This document shows positions 7,968 to 16,005 of a DNA stretch of 49,896 nt, one piece after another; position 1 is the first letter of the stretch, and each line of letters opens with the position of its first letter. Source of the DNA: a virus. Where the stretch lies: positions 1-49,896 of the IMG/VR virus record IMGVR_UViG_3300023184_000186, one strand, 5' to 3'. The notes below the pieces were generated by a model that did no database searches, was not told the origin of the DNA, and worked only from the letters and a program-made list of their open reading frames with translations. Made by a program: the position numbers and the translations under genes.

Positions 7968-8237
7968 TCAACATTTCCATGCCCGAAGGCTTTTGTTAAT
8001 CCTCGAATCTGGGTCTTTTGCGGTCTTCGTACTTGTCAGCTTCTTCTTCATGCCTTCCATACGGGCGCAGAAAGAGTCTCGCCTGCTGCCGCCCTCTGGC
8101 TGTGGAGCTTTCAGACCCGGCTTGCCGGGGTTCGCCTTGTTGTAGGAGGCCCGACCTTTGGCGTTTAAGCCGCCATTGGGGTTCTTCCCTTCCTTGCGTG
8201 TCCATGCGGCAGATTTAGGAGTTGATTTGGTAGCCAT
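7968..8237 (-). CDS. Small conserved phage protein (DUF6321-like)
   Basis: Start placed at MATKSTPKSAAWTRKEGKNP (ATG at 8237), nine codons inside the longest frame. The conserved core is SAAWTRKEGKNPNGGLNAKG, then GSRRDSFCARMEGMKKKLTS and DPDSRINKSLRAW. This matches what I know of DUF6321-type proteins of phages. It overlaps the upstream gene by 23 bp. Strongly basic and compact; could bind nucleic acid. Function not established. Confidence 0.7.
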   Translation of the reverse strand: MATKSTPKSAAWTRKEGKNPNGGLNAKGRASYNKANPGKPGLKAPQPEGGSRRDSFCARMEGMKKKLTSTKTAKDPDSRINKSLRAWKC

Positions 8238-9018
8238 TTTGAACCAGTAAGATGTGCATTTCACCAGTCATTTGACCAGACGCGCCAGCAGAAACGTGCA
8301 TATCAAGGTCAGTCTTTTCAGCAAACGCTAACGGGTAATCAAAGTGTCGGTCAAATACGCTACCCGCATTGAAGCGAGCAGAAGCCTCAATTGTTGGAAA
8401 GTTTTGACCGTACTTGTAGACATACAAGAATCCAGAACAGATTGTGTTAGCAGTCGTGTTATTGGATGTGAATGTGTAACTTGTGATGTACGCCGTATAA
8501 CCAGCAGGGACAGTGTAGATTGCTTGTGTTTGTGCGTTATACGCAACTGGCATCAACGAGTAGATGGTTGCAGGAATTCCGGTTGTCACTGTGCCTGTAC
8601 CGGCGTAGATGATGCCTGCGGCTGTATTTCCAGAACCAGCAGTCAACACATAGAAGTCGTTGATGCGAAGGTAGCTATTGCTTGTATTTACCGCTGTCTG
8701 ACCATTCAAAATAACGGTTTCAGAAATTGGTGCATAGTTGGCATCCAGTCCAGAAATTAAAACTGTACGCGCACCAGAACCAGCGGCGGCATCGTTTGCA
8801 CTGCCGCTAGAAATTTTCATTACTGTTGCCGATGCAGGAAATGCGTAGACGCCGGTCGTAGCCCAAACAGATTGGTTGGTGGTCACAGTAGACGCTTGAC
8901 CAAATTGGAATACGTACTGATGCCCCACCACTTGACCACGGGAAACGTGCAAGTCAAACGGCTCAAACCTACCTTTTTGGGTAATTGATGACACAACCCC
9001 ACTTAACGATGTAGCCAT
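8215..9018 (-). CDS. Virion structural protein, 267 aa
   Basis: A beta-rich, Cys-poor protein: FEPFDLHVSRGQVVGHQYVF near the start, many Thr/Ala/Gly strands, then YTVPAGYTAYITSYTFTSNN and a C-terminal SGQMTGEMHILLVQNGYQ. AAAGGA precedes the ATG. Its location just after the capsid genes suggests a head decoration or head-fibre protein. No catalytic motif. Confidence 0.6.
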   Translation of the reverse strand: MATSLSGVVSSITQKGRFEPFDLHVSRGQVVGHQYVFQFGQASTVTTNQSVWATTGVYAFPASATVMKISSGSANDAAAGSGARTVLISGLDANYAPISETVILNGQTAVNTSNSYLRINDFYVLTAGSGNTAAGIIYAGTGTVTTGIPATIYSLMPVAYNAQTQAIYTVPAGYTAYITSYTFTSNNTTANTICSGFLYVYKYGQNFPTIEASARFNAGSVFDRHFDYPLAFAEKTDLDMHVSAGASGQMTGEMHILLVQNGYQINS

Positions 9019-9034
9019 ACAAATCCTTTAAGAA

Positions 9035-9050
9035 GGGGGCCGAAGCCCCC
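9035..9050 (-). terminator. GC-rich UUCG hairpin between two structural genes
   Basis: On the minus strand the RNA reads GGGGGC-UUCG-GCCCCC, a six-pair stem with the very stable cUUCGg loop. It lies just after the stop of the gene at 9059-9577, followed by UUCUU and then AAAGGA for the next gene. The U tract is weak, so it may attenuate transcription or protect mRNA ends rather than terminate fully. The identical 16 bases occur at 39236-39251. Confidence 0.6.
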
Positions 9051-9058
9051 GAGTTCAA

Positions 9059-9577
9059 TTAAGCGGTACGGGTAAATACATAAGCCGTGGCACTAGAGAA
9101 CATGATGCGGAAGCAGCCAATACCCGTAGCACCAGAAGCTACTGTTAATTGACCAAAGCTTGCTGCGGTGGTGTTGGCTGCATCGGACTTGATACCGTTG
9201 GTAGCTACAGCAACTGTTACCGTGCTTGCACCAGCAGTATTGTCAATGAACAAATCCAAAACAGTTCCGGCAGTTGCTCCAAGAGCAGCGCCCAAAAGCG
9301 TACCGGTAGGAAGCGTAATAGTGACCGGTGCGACGGAAGTAGAAGTGATATAGCCGGTTGCAACTTGTGCTGCGGTGGCTGTGGCTGTTGCGTTAATGGC
9401 AGCAGATGTGGGGTGAATCTGGCTGGTATAAGCCAAAGTCGTTGTTGCCACACTTGTTACGCTAGTAGCAGTGCCCAGAGTGGATGTGGTGGTAACTGCG
9501 CCGGTAGTTGAATCAATGGAAACAGTTTGAAAACCGTTTTGTGATCGTACTGGGCCGCTAAATGTGCTATTAGACAT
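9059..9577 (-). CDS. Small head-associated virion protein, 172 aa
   Basis: A Thr/Ala/Ser-rich beta protein starting MSNSTFSGPVRSQNGFQTV. It holds SVAPVTITLPTGTLLGAALG and a C-terminal FRIMFSSATAYVF. The composition fits a capsid decoration or short head-fibre protein. AAGGA precedes the ATG. It is framed by a terminator upstream (after the capsid gene) and a UUCG hairpin downstream, so its dose is probably set separately from that of the capsid protein. Confidence 0.6.
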   Translation of the reverse strand: MSNSTFSGPVRSQNGFQTVSIDSTTGAVTTTSTLGTATSVTSVATTTLAYTSQIHPTSAAINATATATAAQVATGYITSTSVAPVTITLPTGTLLGAALGATAGTVLDLFIDNTAGASTVTVAVATNGIKSDAANTTAASFGQLTVASGATGIGCFRIMFSSATAYVFTRTA

Positions 9578-9673
9578 GTTGAATCCTTACATACAAGTGA
9601 AGCGCATCAATCGGTATGTCGTCCAGCCGGGACTGGTTTGATACGCCGGAAAGCCCGGAATGCTTTGAATATA

Positions 9674-9706
9674 CAGCAAAAGAAAAGGGGGCACAAGGCC
9701 CCCTTT
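9674..9706 (-). terminator. Rho-independent terminator after the capsid gene
   Basis: Minus strand: stem AAAGGGGGC / GCCCCCUUU style (9684-9706), followed by UUUUCUUUU. The stem starts six bases after the stop of the gene at 9712-10623. Good stem and U tract. Confidence 0.8.
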
Positions 9707-9711
9707 GTCTA

Positions 9712-10623
9712 TCAGGTTGAACCGGGGGAACCGTAGATTCCCAATGGATCAGACCAGCCGAATGAATAACGCTCACGAGCCTTGTAACGTACGTTACCAG
9801 TATCGAAGTCGCCGTCCATCTTGTTTTCCAGAGGCATACGCTCAAAGTGCTTCAGACCGTTGGGCACATCGGTAGTCAAATACCAGCCGTTTGCATCGGT
9901 GAAGAAGTGATTGATGGCATAGCCTTCAGGGATTGAACCGTTGTTCTTCAACGCGTTGATGTCGTTGTCTGTGGTGCCAACGCGGAGGTTGGTTTCCAGC
10001 AAACGAGTTGCAACGAATTGCAGAGCAGGCGGAATAATCAGCTTGCGGGGCTTGGCTGCGATCAACAGGCCGCGCTCATCTGTCCAAGCGGCGATTTGAA
10101 TGACGGCATTCTCAAGAGAAGTCTCGTTCAAGTCAGCGTTGGTAGAAGGACGATTGCTGTTAACGCCACCGTTAACCAGCGGGTGGGCAGTGCTGAACAA
10201 CGAAACGCCATCGCCGCCAATATAGTTGGAAGAGAAACCGTTGTTGATAACAGACGCTGCTTTGACCTGCTTGGTATACGCCATTGCACGGGCCAGAGCT
10301 TTGGTGTAACGAGCAGACAAGCTGTCGTACAAGTTATCTTCAATCGCTTCTTCAGTGATTGAGAAACCCAAGGCGATGGTTTCGTGGTTGTAGCGTGCGG
10401 TGAAAGCTTCCTGTGCATTGTCATAAGCAATGGCGGAACCCTCGTTTTTGACGGGAGCAGCGGAGAAACCAGCAAGCTTGGTCTCTTCTTCAAAGCTACG
10501 CTCAGATTTCTCTGTGTCATAGATTTCTTTGTGCTCTTCGCCATAGCGGGAGTATTCCATACCGAACAAAGCATTCAAGCCGGGCAGGAGTTCTTTAAGT
10601 AGTTGTGCGCGTGAAATAGCCAT
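9712..10623 (-). CDS. Major capsid protein
   Basis: A 303-residue protein. It has an N-terminal helical arm (AQLLKELLPGLNALFGMEYS), an extended E-loop-like region (EEETKLAGFSAAPVKNEGSA) and a long spine helix (ITEEAIEDNLYDSLSARYTK). Then come SLFSTAHPLVNGG and the P/A-domain strands around KPRKLIIPPALQFVATRLL. It ends KARERYSFGWSDPLGIYGS. This is the pattern of Mu gpT-type HK97-fold capsid proteins. AAGGAG precedes the ATG and a strong terminator follows, as expected for a highly made protein. The position downstream of scaffold and head genes agrees. Confidence 0.88.
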   Translation of the reverse strand: MAISRAQLLKELLPGLNALFGMEYSRYGEEHKEIYDTEKSERSFEEETKLAGFSAAPVKNEGSAIAYDNAQEAFTARYNHETIALGFSITEEAIEDNLYDSLSARYTKALARAMAYTKQVKAASVINNGFSSNYIGGDGVSLFSTAHPLVNGGVNSNRPSTNADLNETSLENAVIQIAAWTDERGLLIAAKPRKLIIPPALQFVATRLLETNLRVGTTDNDINALKNNGSIPEGYAINHFFTDANGWYLTTDVPNGLKHFERMPLENKMDGDFDTGNVRYKARERYSFGWSDPLGIYGSPGST

Positions 10624-10635
10624 TTAAATAACTCC

Positions 10636-11469
10636 TTAAGCGCCAGTGGCAGAGTAGTAACCGTGGAAGCCTTGGTTGTATTTAACCAAAATTTCAGGAT
10701 ACTGGGTGAAGACCACGGTCGATGTGTAAACACCAGAATTCAGTGTGAATGTGGCGGCTTGGTCGAGGACAACAGAAGTTGTACCGGCTGCGGCTGCGGT
10801 TTTCACAAAAGAACCTGTCTGTGCAACTTGACCACTTGTGGTCAACACAGAAACGTCCGTACCGATTGGCAATGCGTAAGGCAGGGCACTGACGGTCAGG
10901 GTAGTTGTACCCGTACTGAAAGTAGCTGTACCTAATGCAACTGCTGTCTCAGGGACAACACCAACCATGCGCAAAGGCAGAGTTGTGGTCACAGGAGTGG
11001 CAGTAGGAGCCAAAACTGCGTTAGCAGAATTACCAGTGTTTGTGCTGCCGGTATTGTTAATGGCTGACAGGTTAGTGCCAATCATTGCCAATGCGCCAGA
11101 AGCAACAGCGGTTGTAGCGGAACAGACAACAGCCTTGAACACAGCATCAGGATCATCATAAATATAAGCTTGGCAGTCACCAGCGGTGGTGCTTGCAGGC
11201 CAATATTGAGAGAACAACTTTTGCTTGGTTGTGGGGTTGGTGTATGTACAGCCCAAGAAAATACCAACGCTCTGGTTAAGAGTGGTGCCGGTATCGACTG
11301 TGGCTCGGGTTACGAAGCCACGGGACAGAACAATAAAGTCACCATAGAAGATGCTGGTCGCATAACCGTATTGGATGGGGTACATGCGGGTTGAACCCGC
11401 AAATACTTGACCACCAATCAAGTTCTGTGGCAGCAGCCCATACGGAGCTGATACTACGGGATAAGCCAT
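10636..11469 (-). CDS. Head protein next to capsid gene, probable decoration protein
   Basis: A 277-residue beta-rich protein. The first 60 residues (PYGLLPQNLIGGQVFAGSTR, MYPIQYGYATSIFYGDFIVL) are distinctive and recur, in my memory, in phages with this kind of head module. The rest is Thr/Ala/Val-rich, ending VFTQYPEILVKYNQGFHGYY. AAGGAG precedes the ATG. It lies between the scaffold block and the capsid gene, so a head-decoration or cement role is likely, though it could be a second capsid-shell protein. Confidence 0.65.
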   Translation of the reverse strand: MAYPVVSAPYGLLPQNLIGGQVFAGSTRMYPIQYGYATSIFYGDFIVLSRGFVTRATVDTGTTLNQSVGIFLGCTYTNPTTKQKLFSQYWPASTTAGDCQAYIYDDPDAVFKAVVCSATTAVASGALAMIGTNLSAINNTGSTNTGNSANAVLAPTATPVTTTLPLRMVGVVPETAVALGTATFSTGTTTLTVSALPYALPIGTDVSVLTTSGQVAQTGSFVKTAAAAGTTSVVLDQAATFTLNSGVYTSTVVFTQYPEILVKYNQGFHGYYSATGA

Positions 11470-11484
11470 TTAAGGACTCCTTGT

Positions 11485-11937
11485 TTATTTAGAACCTGAA
11501 CCAAAGCCGCTTCCTCTGCTGACTGTCGATTTTTTCTCGGCAAACAGCGGCATACGCGGATCATTGTTTCGCATGAAGTGGTTGTCCACTGATTCCATCT
11601 GGTTCTGAGCTTGTCCATCATAGTATTCCTTCATGGCCATGAGTTTCTCAGTTGGGATTTTGCAGAGCATCAACCCACCAATTTCCACATTACCATTCGG
11701 ATTACCCGGAAGCATAAGCTCAGGATGGTCTTCTGCCTTCACCGGTTCCCAGCCATCGCGCATCTTGCGAGACACGTTGGTCGGGTTTGCCTGTCCTAAG
11801 ATGTGAGTCGCAATGTAGCGGTACTCCCATCCCGGTTCAGGGGTTGGATCGGGCAACTCGCTCGACGGTTTATAAACGTAACGAGCAGGTATCTTGTCGC
11901 GTGACACATTATCACGAGGGGTGCGGTTTTCAGCCAT
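11485..11937 (-). CDS. Conserved head-module protein, 150 aa
   Basis: A polar protein with PGWEYRYIATHILGQANPTN followed by VSRKMRDGWEPVKAEDHPEL, then a GGLMLCKIPTEKLMAMKEYY helix and a disordered Ser/Gly tail. GGAGAA precedes the ATG. It overlaps the scaffold gene end by 8 bp. It probably takes part in head assembly or is packaged as a minor component; no catalytic motif. Confidence 0.65.
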   Translation of the reverse strand: MAENRTPRDNVSRDKIPARYVYKPSSELPDPTPEPGWEYRYIATHILGQANPTNVSRKMRDGWEPVKAEDHPELMLPGNPNGNVEIGGLMLCKIPTEKLMAMKEYYDGQAQNQMESVDNHFMRNNDPRMPLFAEKKSTVSRGSGFGSGSK

Positions 11938-12883
11938 TTTGATTCTCCAGTTTTAAAACTTCTGCAACATATTTTTTCGGGTCGAGGTTGTACTTTTTAA
12001 TTAACGCCGCTTGTGTTGGCGTTAACTGTATCTTCCTTGTCCCGGTTGAACGTGATGCAGGGGCCACCACGGATGATGGACGCCTTGGAGTCTCACTTGA
12101 CCTAGGCCGTTCTTCGTTTCCACCGAAAACTTCGGGGAACGTAGACTTCACGCGAGCATCTATCTGCTCGAAATAATCATCGCTGCGGGGATCGACCCCG
12201 TTGTTGACTAGTTTTTGATGCAGCCCTAGTGCAAAGCTGGTAACTTCTTCGAACCCGTCTGTGCCAAACCACTGGTTTTTTGCTTGCCAGCGCAAGGTCT
12301 TTTCGTCAGCACGAACCGGTTCTGGTTGTTGTTGTCGTGGTTGTACATCAAAATTTTCGTTTTGTAAAGCGGGTGGACGAAAATTATGTGCATTTTGTAC
12401 TTTTGTTTTAGCATCAAACAGTGCTTCTTGCGCAGCAAGGATAGCGTCCGAGTCAAACGACTCTTGCGCTGCCTTGTATTCACGCCGTGCTTTGTCCAAC
12501 TCTGCCTCAGCAGCAGTCTTGGCCATTGCACCATACTGTTCGGTGCCATTACTCACATACTGTTTGAGACGCTTGTTCTCTTCAGACATGTGTTGTGCAA
12601 GACGCTCAAGCTCTTGCTTTTCCCGCAAAAGGGCTTCTTTGGCGCGGCGCTCGTCATGACGGGCATGAGTCAATTCCTTGAGTCGGTCTTGAACTTTTTT
12701 GCCGTACGAGTCAATCTCTTCTTCGGTTGGGTCTTCTACTTCTTTATTAAGCGTAGGACGAAACCGATCATTCGGAGGTGTGTCATCAACAATCTCAATT
12801 TCAACATCATCTTCAGTCTCAATACTGACCTTCTGATTTTTGTTGTCCTCAAGTTCGTCGGGGAACTTGTATGCTTCTGCCAT
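11930..12883 (-). CDS. Capsid assembly scaffolding protein
   Basis: The start is set at ATG 12883 (MAEAYKFPDELED), with AAAGGA eight bases ahead. An in-frame TTG five codons earlier lies in that site and is less likely. The product (317 aa) has an acidic, disordered N-terminus and a long charged coiled coil (about 55-170, including REKQELERLAQHMSEENKRL). A Pro/Gln linker follows, and the C-terminal basic helical end (LTPTQAALIKKYNLDPKKYV) probably contacts capsid. This is the usual build of tailed-phage scaffolds, and the gene lies between portal and capsid genes. Confidence 0.8.
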   Translation of the reverse strand: MAEAYKFPDELEDNKNQKVSIETEDDVEIEIVDDTPPNDRFRPTLNKEVEDPTEEEIDSYGKKVQDRLKELTHARHDERRAKEALLREKQELERLAQHMSEENKRLKQYVSNGTEQYGAMAKTAAEAELDKARREYKAAQESFDSDAILAAQEALFDAKTKVQNAHNFRPPALQNENFDVQPRQQQPEPVRADEKTLRWQAKNQWFGTDGFEEVTSFALGLHQKLVNNGVDPRSDDYFEQIDARVKSTFPEVFGGNEERPRSSETPRRPSSVVAPASRSTGTRKIQLTPTQAALIKKYNLDPKKYVAEVLKLENQNG

Positions 12884-12894
12884 AGTTTTTCCTT

Positions 12895-13332
12895 TCAAAC
12901 GCGGGTAAGCCCACGAGGGTCTTGCACAACAGCGTCCACTTGGTCATCATTGATGAGCCGGAACTCTTTTCCAAAAATCTTGAATCGCGTACCCGAATAG
13001 GTACGAACAAGCACAAAGTCACCTTTTTGGCACCATGCTCCTGCTGGGAACTTGGTCTGGTCTTTGTACGCGTCAGGGCCAACATCGACAACAAACAGAA
13101 CCGTTGTGGCGTGTTCTTCTTGTCGCAAAGTGGCTGTGGCTTTTATGAGATCAAGCTCAGTACCGTCAATCTTTTCAGATATGTCGGGTACTGCACACAG
13201 GATTTTCCAGCCCGTAGGGGTTGGGAGCATCGTGGCTTTCTCTTCATTTGTTGCGTCTTCTGCCGGAGCATCGACGGGTTGGATCACTTCAGGCAGGGCA
13301 TATTGCCCCGGTTCAAGGAGGGTTTCACTCAT
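12895..13332 (-). CDS. GroES-like co-chaperonin
   Basis: A 145-residue protein. After an acidic leader of about 35 residues comes a Cpn10 fold. TPTGWKILCAVPDISEKIDG is the first strand with the mobile-loop region, ATTVLFVVDVGPDAYKD matches the VVAVGPG element, and CQKGDFVLVRTYSGTRFKIF matches the KVGDxVLF..YxG element. RLINDDQVDAVVQDP matches the end. Phage co-chaperonins such as T4 gp31 replace or modify host GroES so that the GroEL chamber accepts the phage capsid protein. Location between portal and scaffold supports a capsid-folding role. The overlap with the upstream gene is 8 bp. Confidence 0.82.
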   Translation of the reverse strand: MSETLLEPGQYALPEVIQPVDAPAEDATNEEKATMLPTPTGWKILCAVPDISEKIDGTELDLIKATATLRQEEHATTVLFVVDVGPDAYKDQTKFPAGAWCQKGDFVLVRTYSGTRFKIFGKEFRLINDDQVDAVVQDPRGLTRV

Positions 13333-13519
13333 TGGCTTTTTCTACTTTCTCAGCAAGGTCAAGGAGATGGCGCTCTGCGATGGCTAGACCCTGAATAGTC
13401 CCGCAAAGTTTTTGATACTCGTCGAAATTGCGGCATGCCCCACCAGCGCAGTCATCTGCGTAGTTGTTCATGTCGGTGCGTAATTTTTCGCGCAATACGC
13501 GTGCGAATTCGGAAATCAT
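13325..13519 (-). CDS. Small conserved phage protein, 64 aa
   Basis: A helical protein, MISEFARVLREKLRTDMNNY, with CAGGAC in the middle and a QGLAIAERHLLDLAEKVEKA helix. It overlaps the portal gene by ATGA and the GroES-like gene by 8 bp, so it is coupled to both. It may help portal or head assembly; no known motif. Confidence 0.6.
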   Translation of the reverse strand: MISEFARVLREKLRTDMNNYADDCAGGACRNFDEYQKLCGTIQGLAIAERHLLDLAEKVEKANE

Positions 13520-15999
13520 TGTTTAGGCGGTTCCTTTTGTTTATTGGTCAGATCATGAATGCGCTGCACGGATTGCTGGCGCTCGGTCATCTGCATCTGT
13601 TCACGCTTGGTTTTTATGTCCCCAGCCTTGCCCATTGCAGTGATATTTGCCGCTGACTTCTGCTGTTGCAGTTGACCGGCTTTGTTCATGGCATCAATCT
13701 GAAGCCGTTTGTTGTCCAGCTCCAACCGACCCTGCACTTCTTGTTGTTTGAGCTGCATGTCTTGCTGCTTGAGCTGGAGTTCTTGTTGCTTGATTTGCAA
13801 CTCTTGCTGCTGCATCTGGATCATCGGGTCTTGCTGTTGTTGCTGATTTTGTTTCTGAGCTTGCTGAGCTTGGCTCTGTTGGAGCACTTGCTGTGCAGCT
13901 TGGGCCATCATGCCGGACAACTGAATCTCCATCTCAGGCGGCAGCTTGTCATCTTCCGGTGGCAGGGGCATACCCATCTGTTGTTCAATCTTCTGGCGGT
14001 AGGCAAAGCCAACGTGCTCAGCAACGTGGGCCATCATCGCTGCTTGAATCTGCGGAGCTTTGGGGTTCTGGCCAATCAGTTCCATAACGATGGGGTCTTG
14101 CATTGCCATCATGTGCACCTTGATGTGGGACTCATGGTCTTGGTAGAAGAATGCCTTCAATGGCTCCAAGCGCAGCGCTGCCATGTTCTCGGACACTGGG
14201 TCTTTCGGCTTCTGGTCGTCCGGCAGGGGCACGAGTTTGTCAGCATCCTTGATACCCAGCACCGCCAGCATCTGCCTGTGAAGCTGGGGCAAGTCGTAAA
14301 TATCCGGTGCCATTTGAGCCATTTGTATGACCGCTTGGTACTGAACTACCCGTTGACTCATGGTGGCTGCGTTCGGATCGCTCACGGGGATGATGTCTAC
14401 GTGGTCGTAGTCTTCCTTCTTGGCCTTGCGTGGGGCATCAATCGGATCGTAGTCATAGTCTGGGTCGGTGTAGTCGCGGATGATCGCGGCCAGCAGACGC
14501 AACTCTTGCTTAAATGTGTAGTGCAGCCGCGCTTGCACGGCGCTCATGACTTTAAGCTGGCGCTCCAACAAAGCCAGTGTGGTGCCCACCGGTGCTTGGG
14601 CGGACATGTCCGACACCTTCATGTCGGCAGTGGCTGCAAACCTGCGGCCTTCTTCTACAATCTGGCCAAGCAGACCCATCAGAACTTGGCTTGGCTCCTT
14701 GTATGGCAGGGGCAGAATGCTGTCACGCAGCGCACCAGAGCCAATGTCTACGTCACGCCATTCTCCGGGTGCGATTGGGGTGTCGTCTCCCTTGATGCGC
14801 ATTCCGCGAGTTTTAAGACCTCCGGGTAGGTTAGACAGCGTGCCAGCATCAACAAGCTGTCGCATGAGGCTGGTGGCTGATTTGGCATATCCTCCAATGA
14901 GATGGAAAAGGCCGAAGCCGTAAGCTCCAAAACCCGGAATGTATTGGTAGTGAACAAAGTGTTGTCGTTTGAGTTCAAGGGGGTCTTTCTGTTCCCAGTT
15001 TCTACGGATGGCCAAAACATCGTTTGAGCCTTTGATAAGGGTAACTACGTATGGACGTGTAATGCCAGTAGGTTCGCCATCGTCGTCCACGTCTGCATCG
15101 CCAAGCAACACCAAGTCAACATGTGACTCATACAGCGTGTAGCGGTCGTCATTCAAGTCAGAGAAGCCAGTTTCTTTGTCCTTGGCCTTCTTGATGTTGT
15201 CCTGTTCCTTGCTGGGATCAGGTAGTTCAATGTCGCGGTAAAAGCCTGCCTGTTGCAATTTGACAATCTCATTTTTTGTCTTGCGCATGACGTGGGTCAG
15301 GCGGTAGCAGGTGTCCAGATCGGATGTGCCGTAGGGCAGGATGATGTCTTCAGCCGGTACAAATATTGAAATCTGACGGCCAATGTTGGGGTCGTAGTAC
15401 ACCTTCTTGAACGCCGAGCCGGTAGCTGGCAAGCTCCACAGCATGCGCTCATGCTCGGGGCGGAACTCGCGCATGACTTCTGTCAGCTCGTAGTTCATGT
15501 CTTCTTCAACGCGGATGGACGCTTCTTTCTTCTCGGGAGTTTCTTTGCCCAGAATTTTTGTACGCACCGGCCCTTGGGCTGGGAATGTCTCAGTGATGGT
15601 CTCTGACTGGAAACGTACCACGGCTTCCGTAATCATGGGATGGAACACACCTGACGCGCCGTTCCACGGTTCCGTGCGTTCTTCGTACTGCAAACCCAAC
15701 AGTTTCAAGCCCTCGGTGTAAGCCTTTTCCCAGTCCTTGCGGGAATTTTTGTCCTGCTCAATGTCTCCAGCCAACTCAGAAGCCATCTCCATGATGTCGT
15801 CTTCGGATAGCGTATCGGCCAAGTTTTCGTCAAACTCGTCGTCCTCGCCTTTACCAATACTGATGTCCAAGTCCCCGGCGTGGATGTTGACCGCTTCTGG
15901 GTCAATGATTTCAATCTCAATCGGGTCTTCCTCTTGGGCAAGCGACTCTATGCCTTGGGGCTGTTGGTACAGAGCTTTATCTATATTGGTGGCCATCAT
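13516..15999 (-). CDS. Portal protein
   Basis: An 827-residue protein, of the size of P22-type portals. Acidic N-terminus; then LLGLQYEERTEPWNGASGVF, RMLWSLPATGSAFKKVYYDP and FVPAEDIILPYGTSDLDTCY, recognisable portal segments; then FGAYGFGLFHLIGGYAKSAT, which continues into LMRQLVDAGTLSN. The C-terminal third (about 690-805) is a Gln-rich coiled coil with heptad-like QQELQLKQ units. The portal forms the dodecameric DNA gate at one capsid vertex. Start: GAGGATAA precedes tandem ATGs; either may be used. It follows the large terminase gene with a 6-bp gap, the classic packaging order. Confidence 0.85.
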   Translation of the reverse strand: MMATNIDKALYQQPQGIESLAQEEDPIEIEIIDPEAVNIHAGDLDISIGKGEDDEFDENLADTLSEDDIMEMASELAGDIEQDKNSRKDWEKAYTEGLKLLGLQYEERTEPWNGASGVFHPMITEAVVRFQSETITETFPAQGPVRTKILGKETPEKKEASIRVEEDMNYELTEVMREFRPEHERMLWSLPATGSAFKKVYYDPNIGRQISIFVPAEDIILPYGTSDLDTCYRLTHVMRKTKNEIVKLQQAGFYRDIELPDPSKEQDNIKKAKDKETGFSDLNDDRYTLYESHVDLVLLGDADVDDDGEPTGITRPYVVTLIKGSNDVLAIRRNWEQKDPLELKRQHFVHYQYIPGFGAYGFGLFHLIGGYAKSATSLMRQLVDAGTLSNLPGGLKTRGMRIKGDDTPIAPGEWRDVDIGSGALRDSILPLPYKEPSQVLMGLLGQIVEEGRRFAATADMKVSDMSAQAPVGTTLALLERQLKVMSAVQARLHYTFKQELRLLAAIIRDYTDPDYDYDPIDAPRKAKKEDYDHVDIIPVSDPNAATMSQRVVQYQAVIQMAQMAPDIYDLPQLHRQMLAVLGIKDADKLVPLPDDQKPKDPVSENMAALRLEPLKAFFYQDHESHIKVHMMAMQDPIVMELIGQNPKAPQIQAAMMAHVAEHVGFAYRQKIEQQMGMPLPPEDDKLPPEMEIQLSGMMAQAAQQVLQQSQAQQAQKQNQQQQQDPMIQMQQQELQIKQQELQLKQQDMQLKQQEVQGRLELDNKRLQIDAMNKAGQLQQQKSAANITAMGKAGDIKTKREQMQMTERQQSVQRIHDLTNKQKEPPKQ

Positions 16000-16005
16000 T
16001 TATCC

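Noticed and set aside
9570-9845. Minus-strand frame across the capsid terminator
   Set aside because: It runs through the terminator and the capsid gene end in another frame, with no RBS.
13666-14829. 387-codon plus-strand frame opposite the portal gene
   Set aside because: Leu/His-rich product of the complement of Gln-rich coiled-coil DNA; the portal frame has clear family features.
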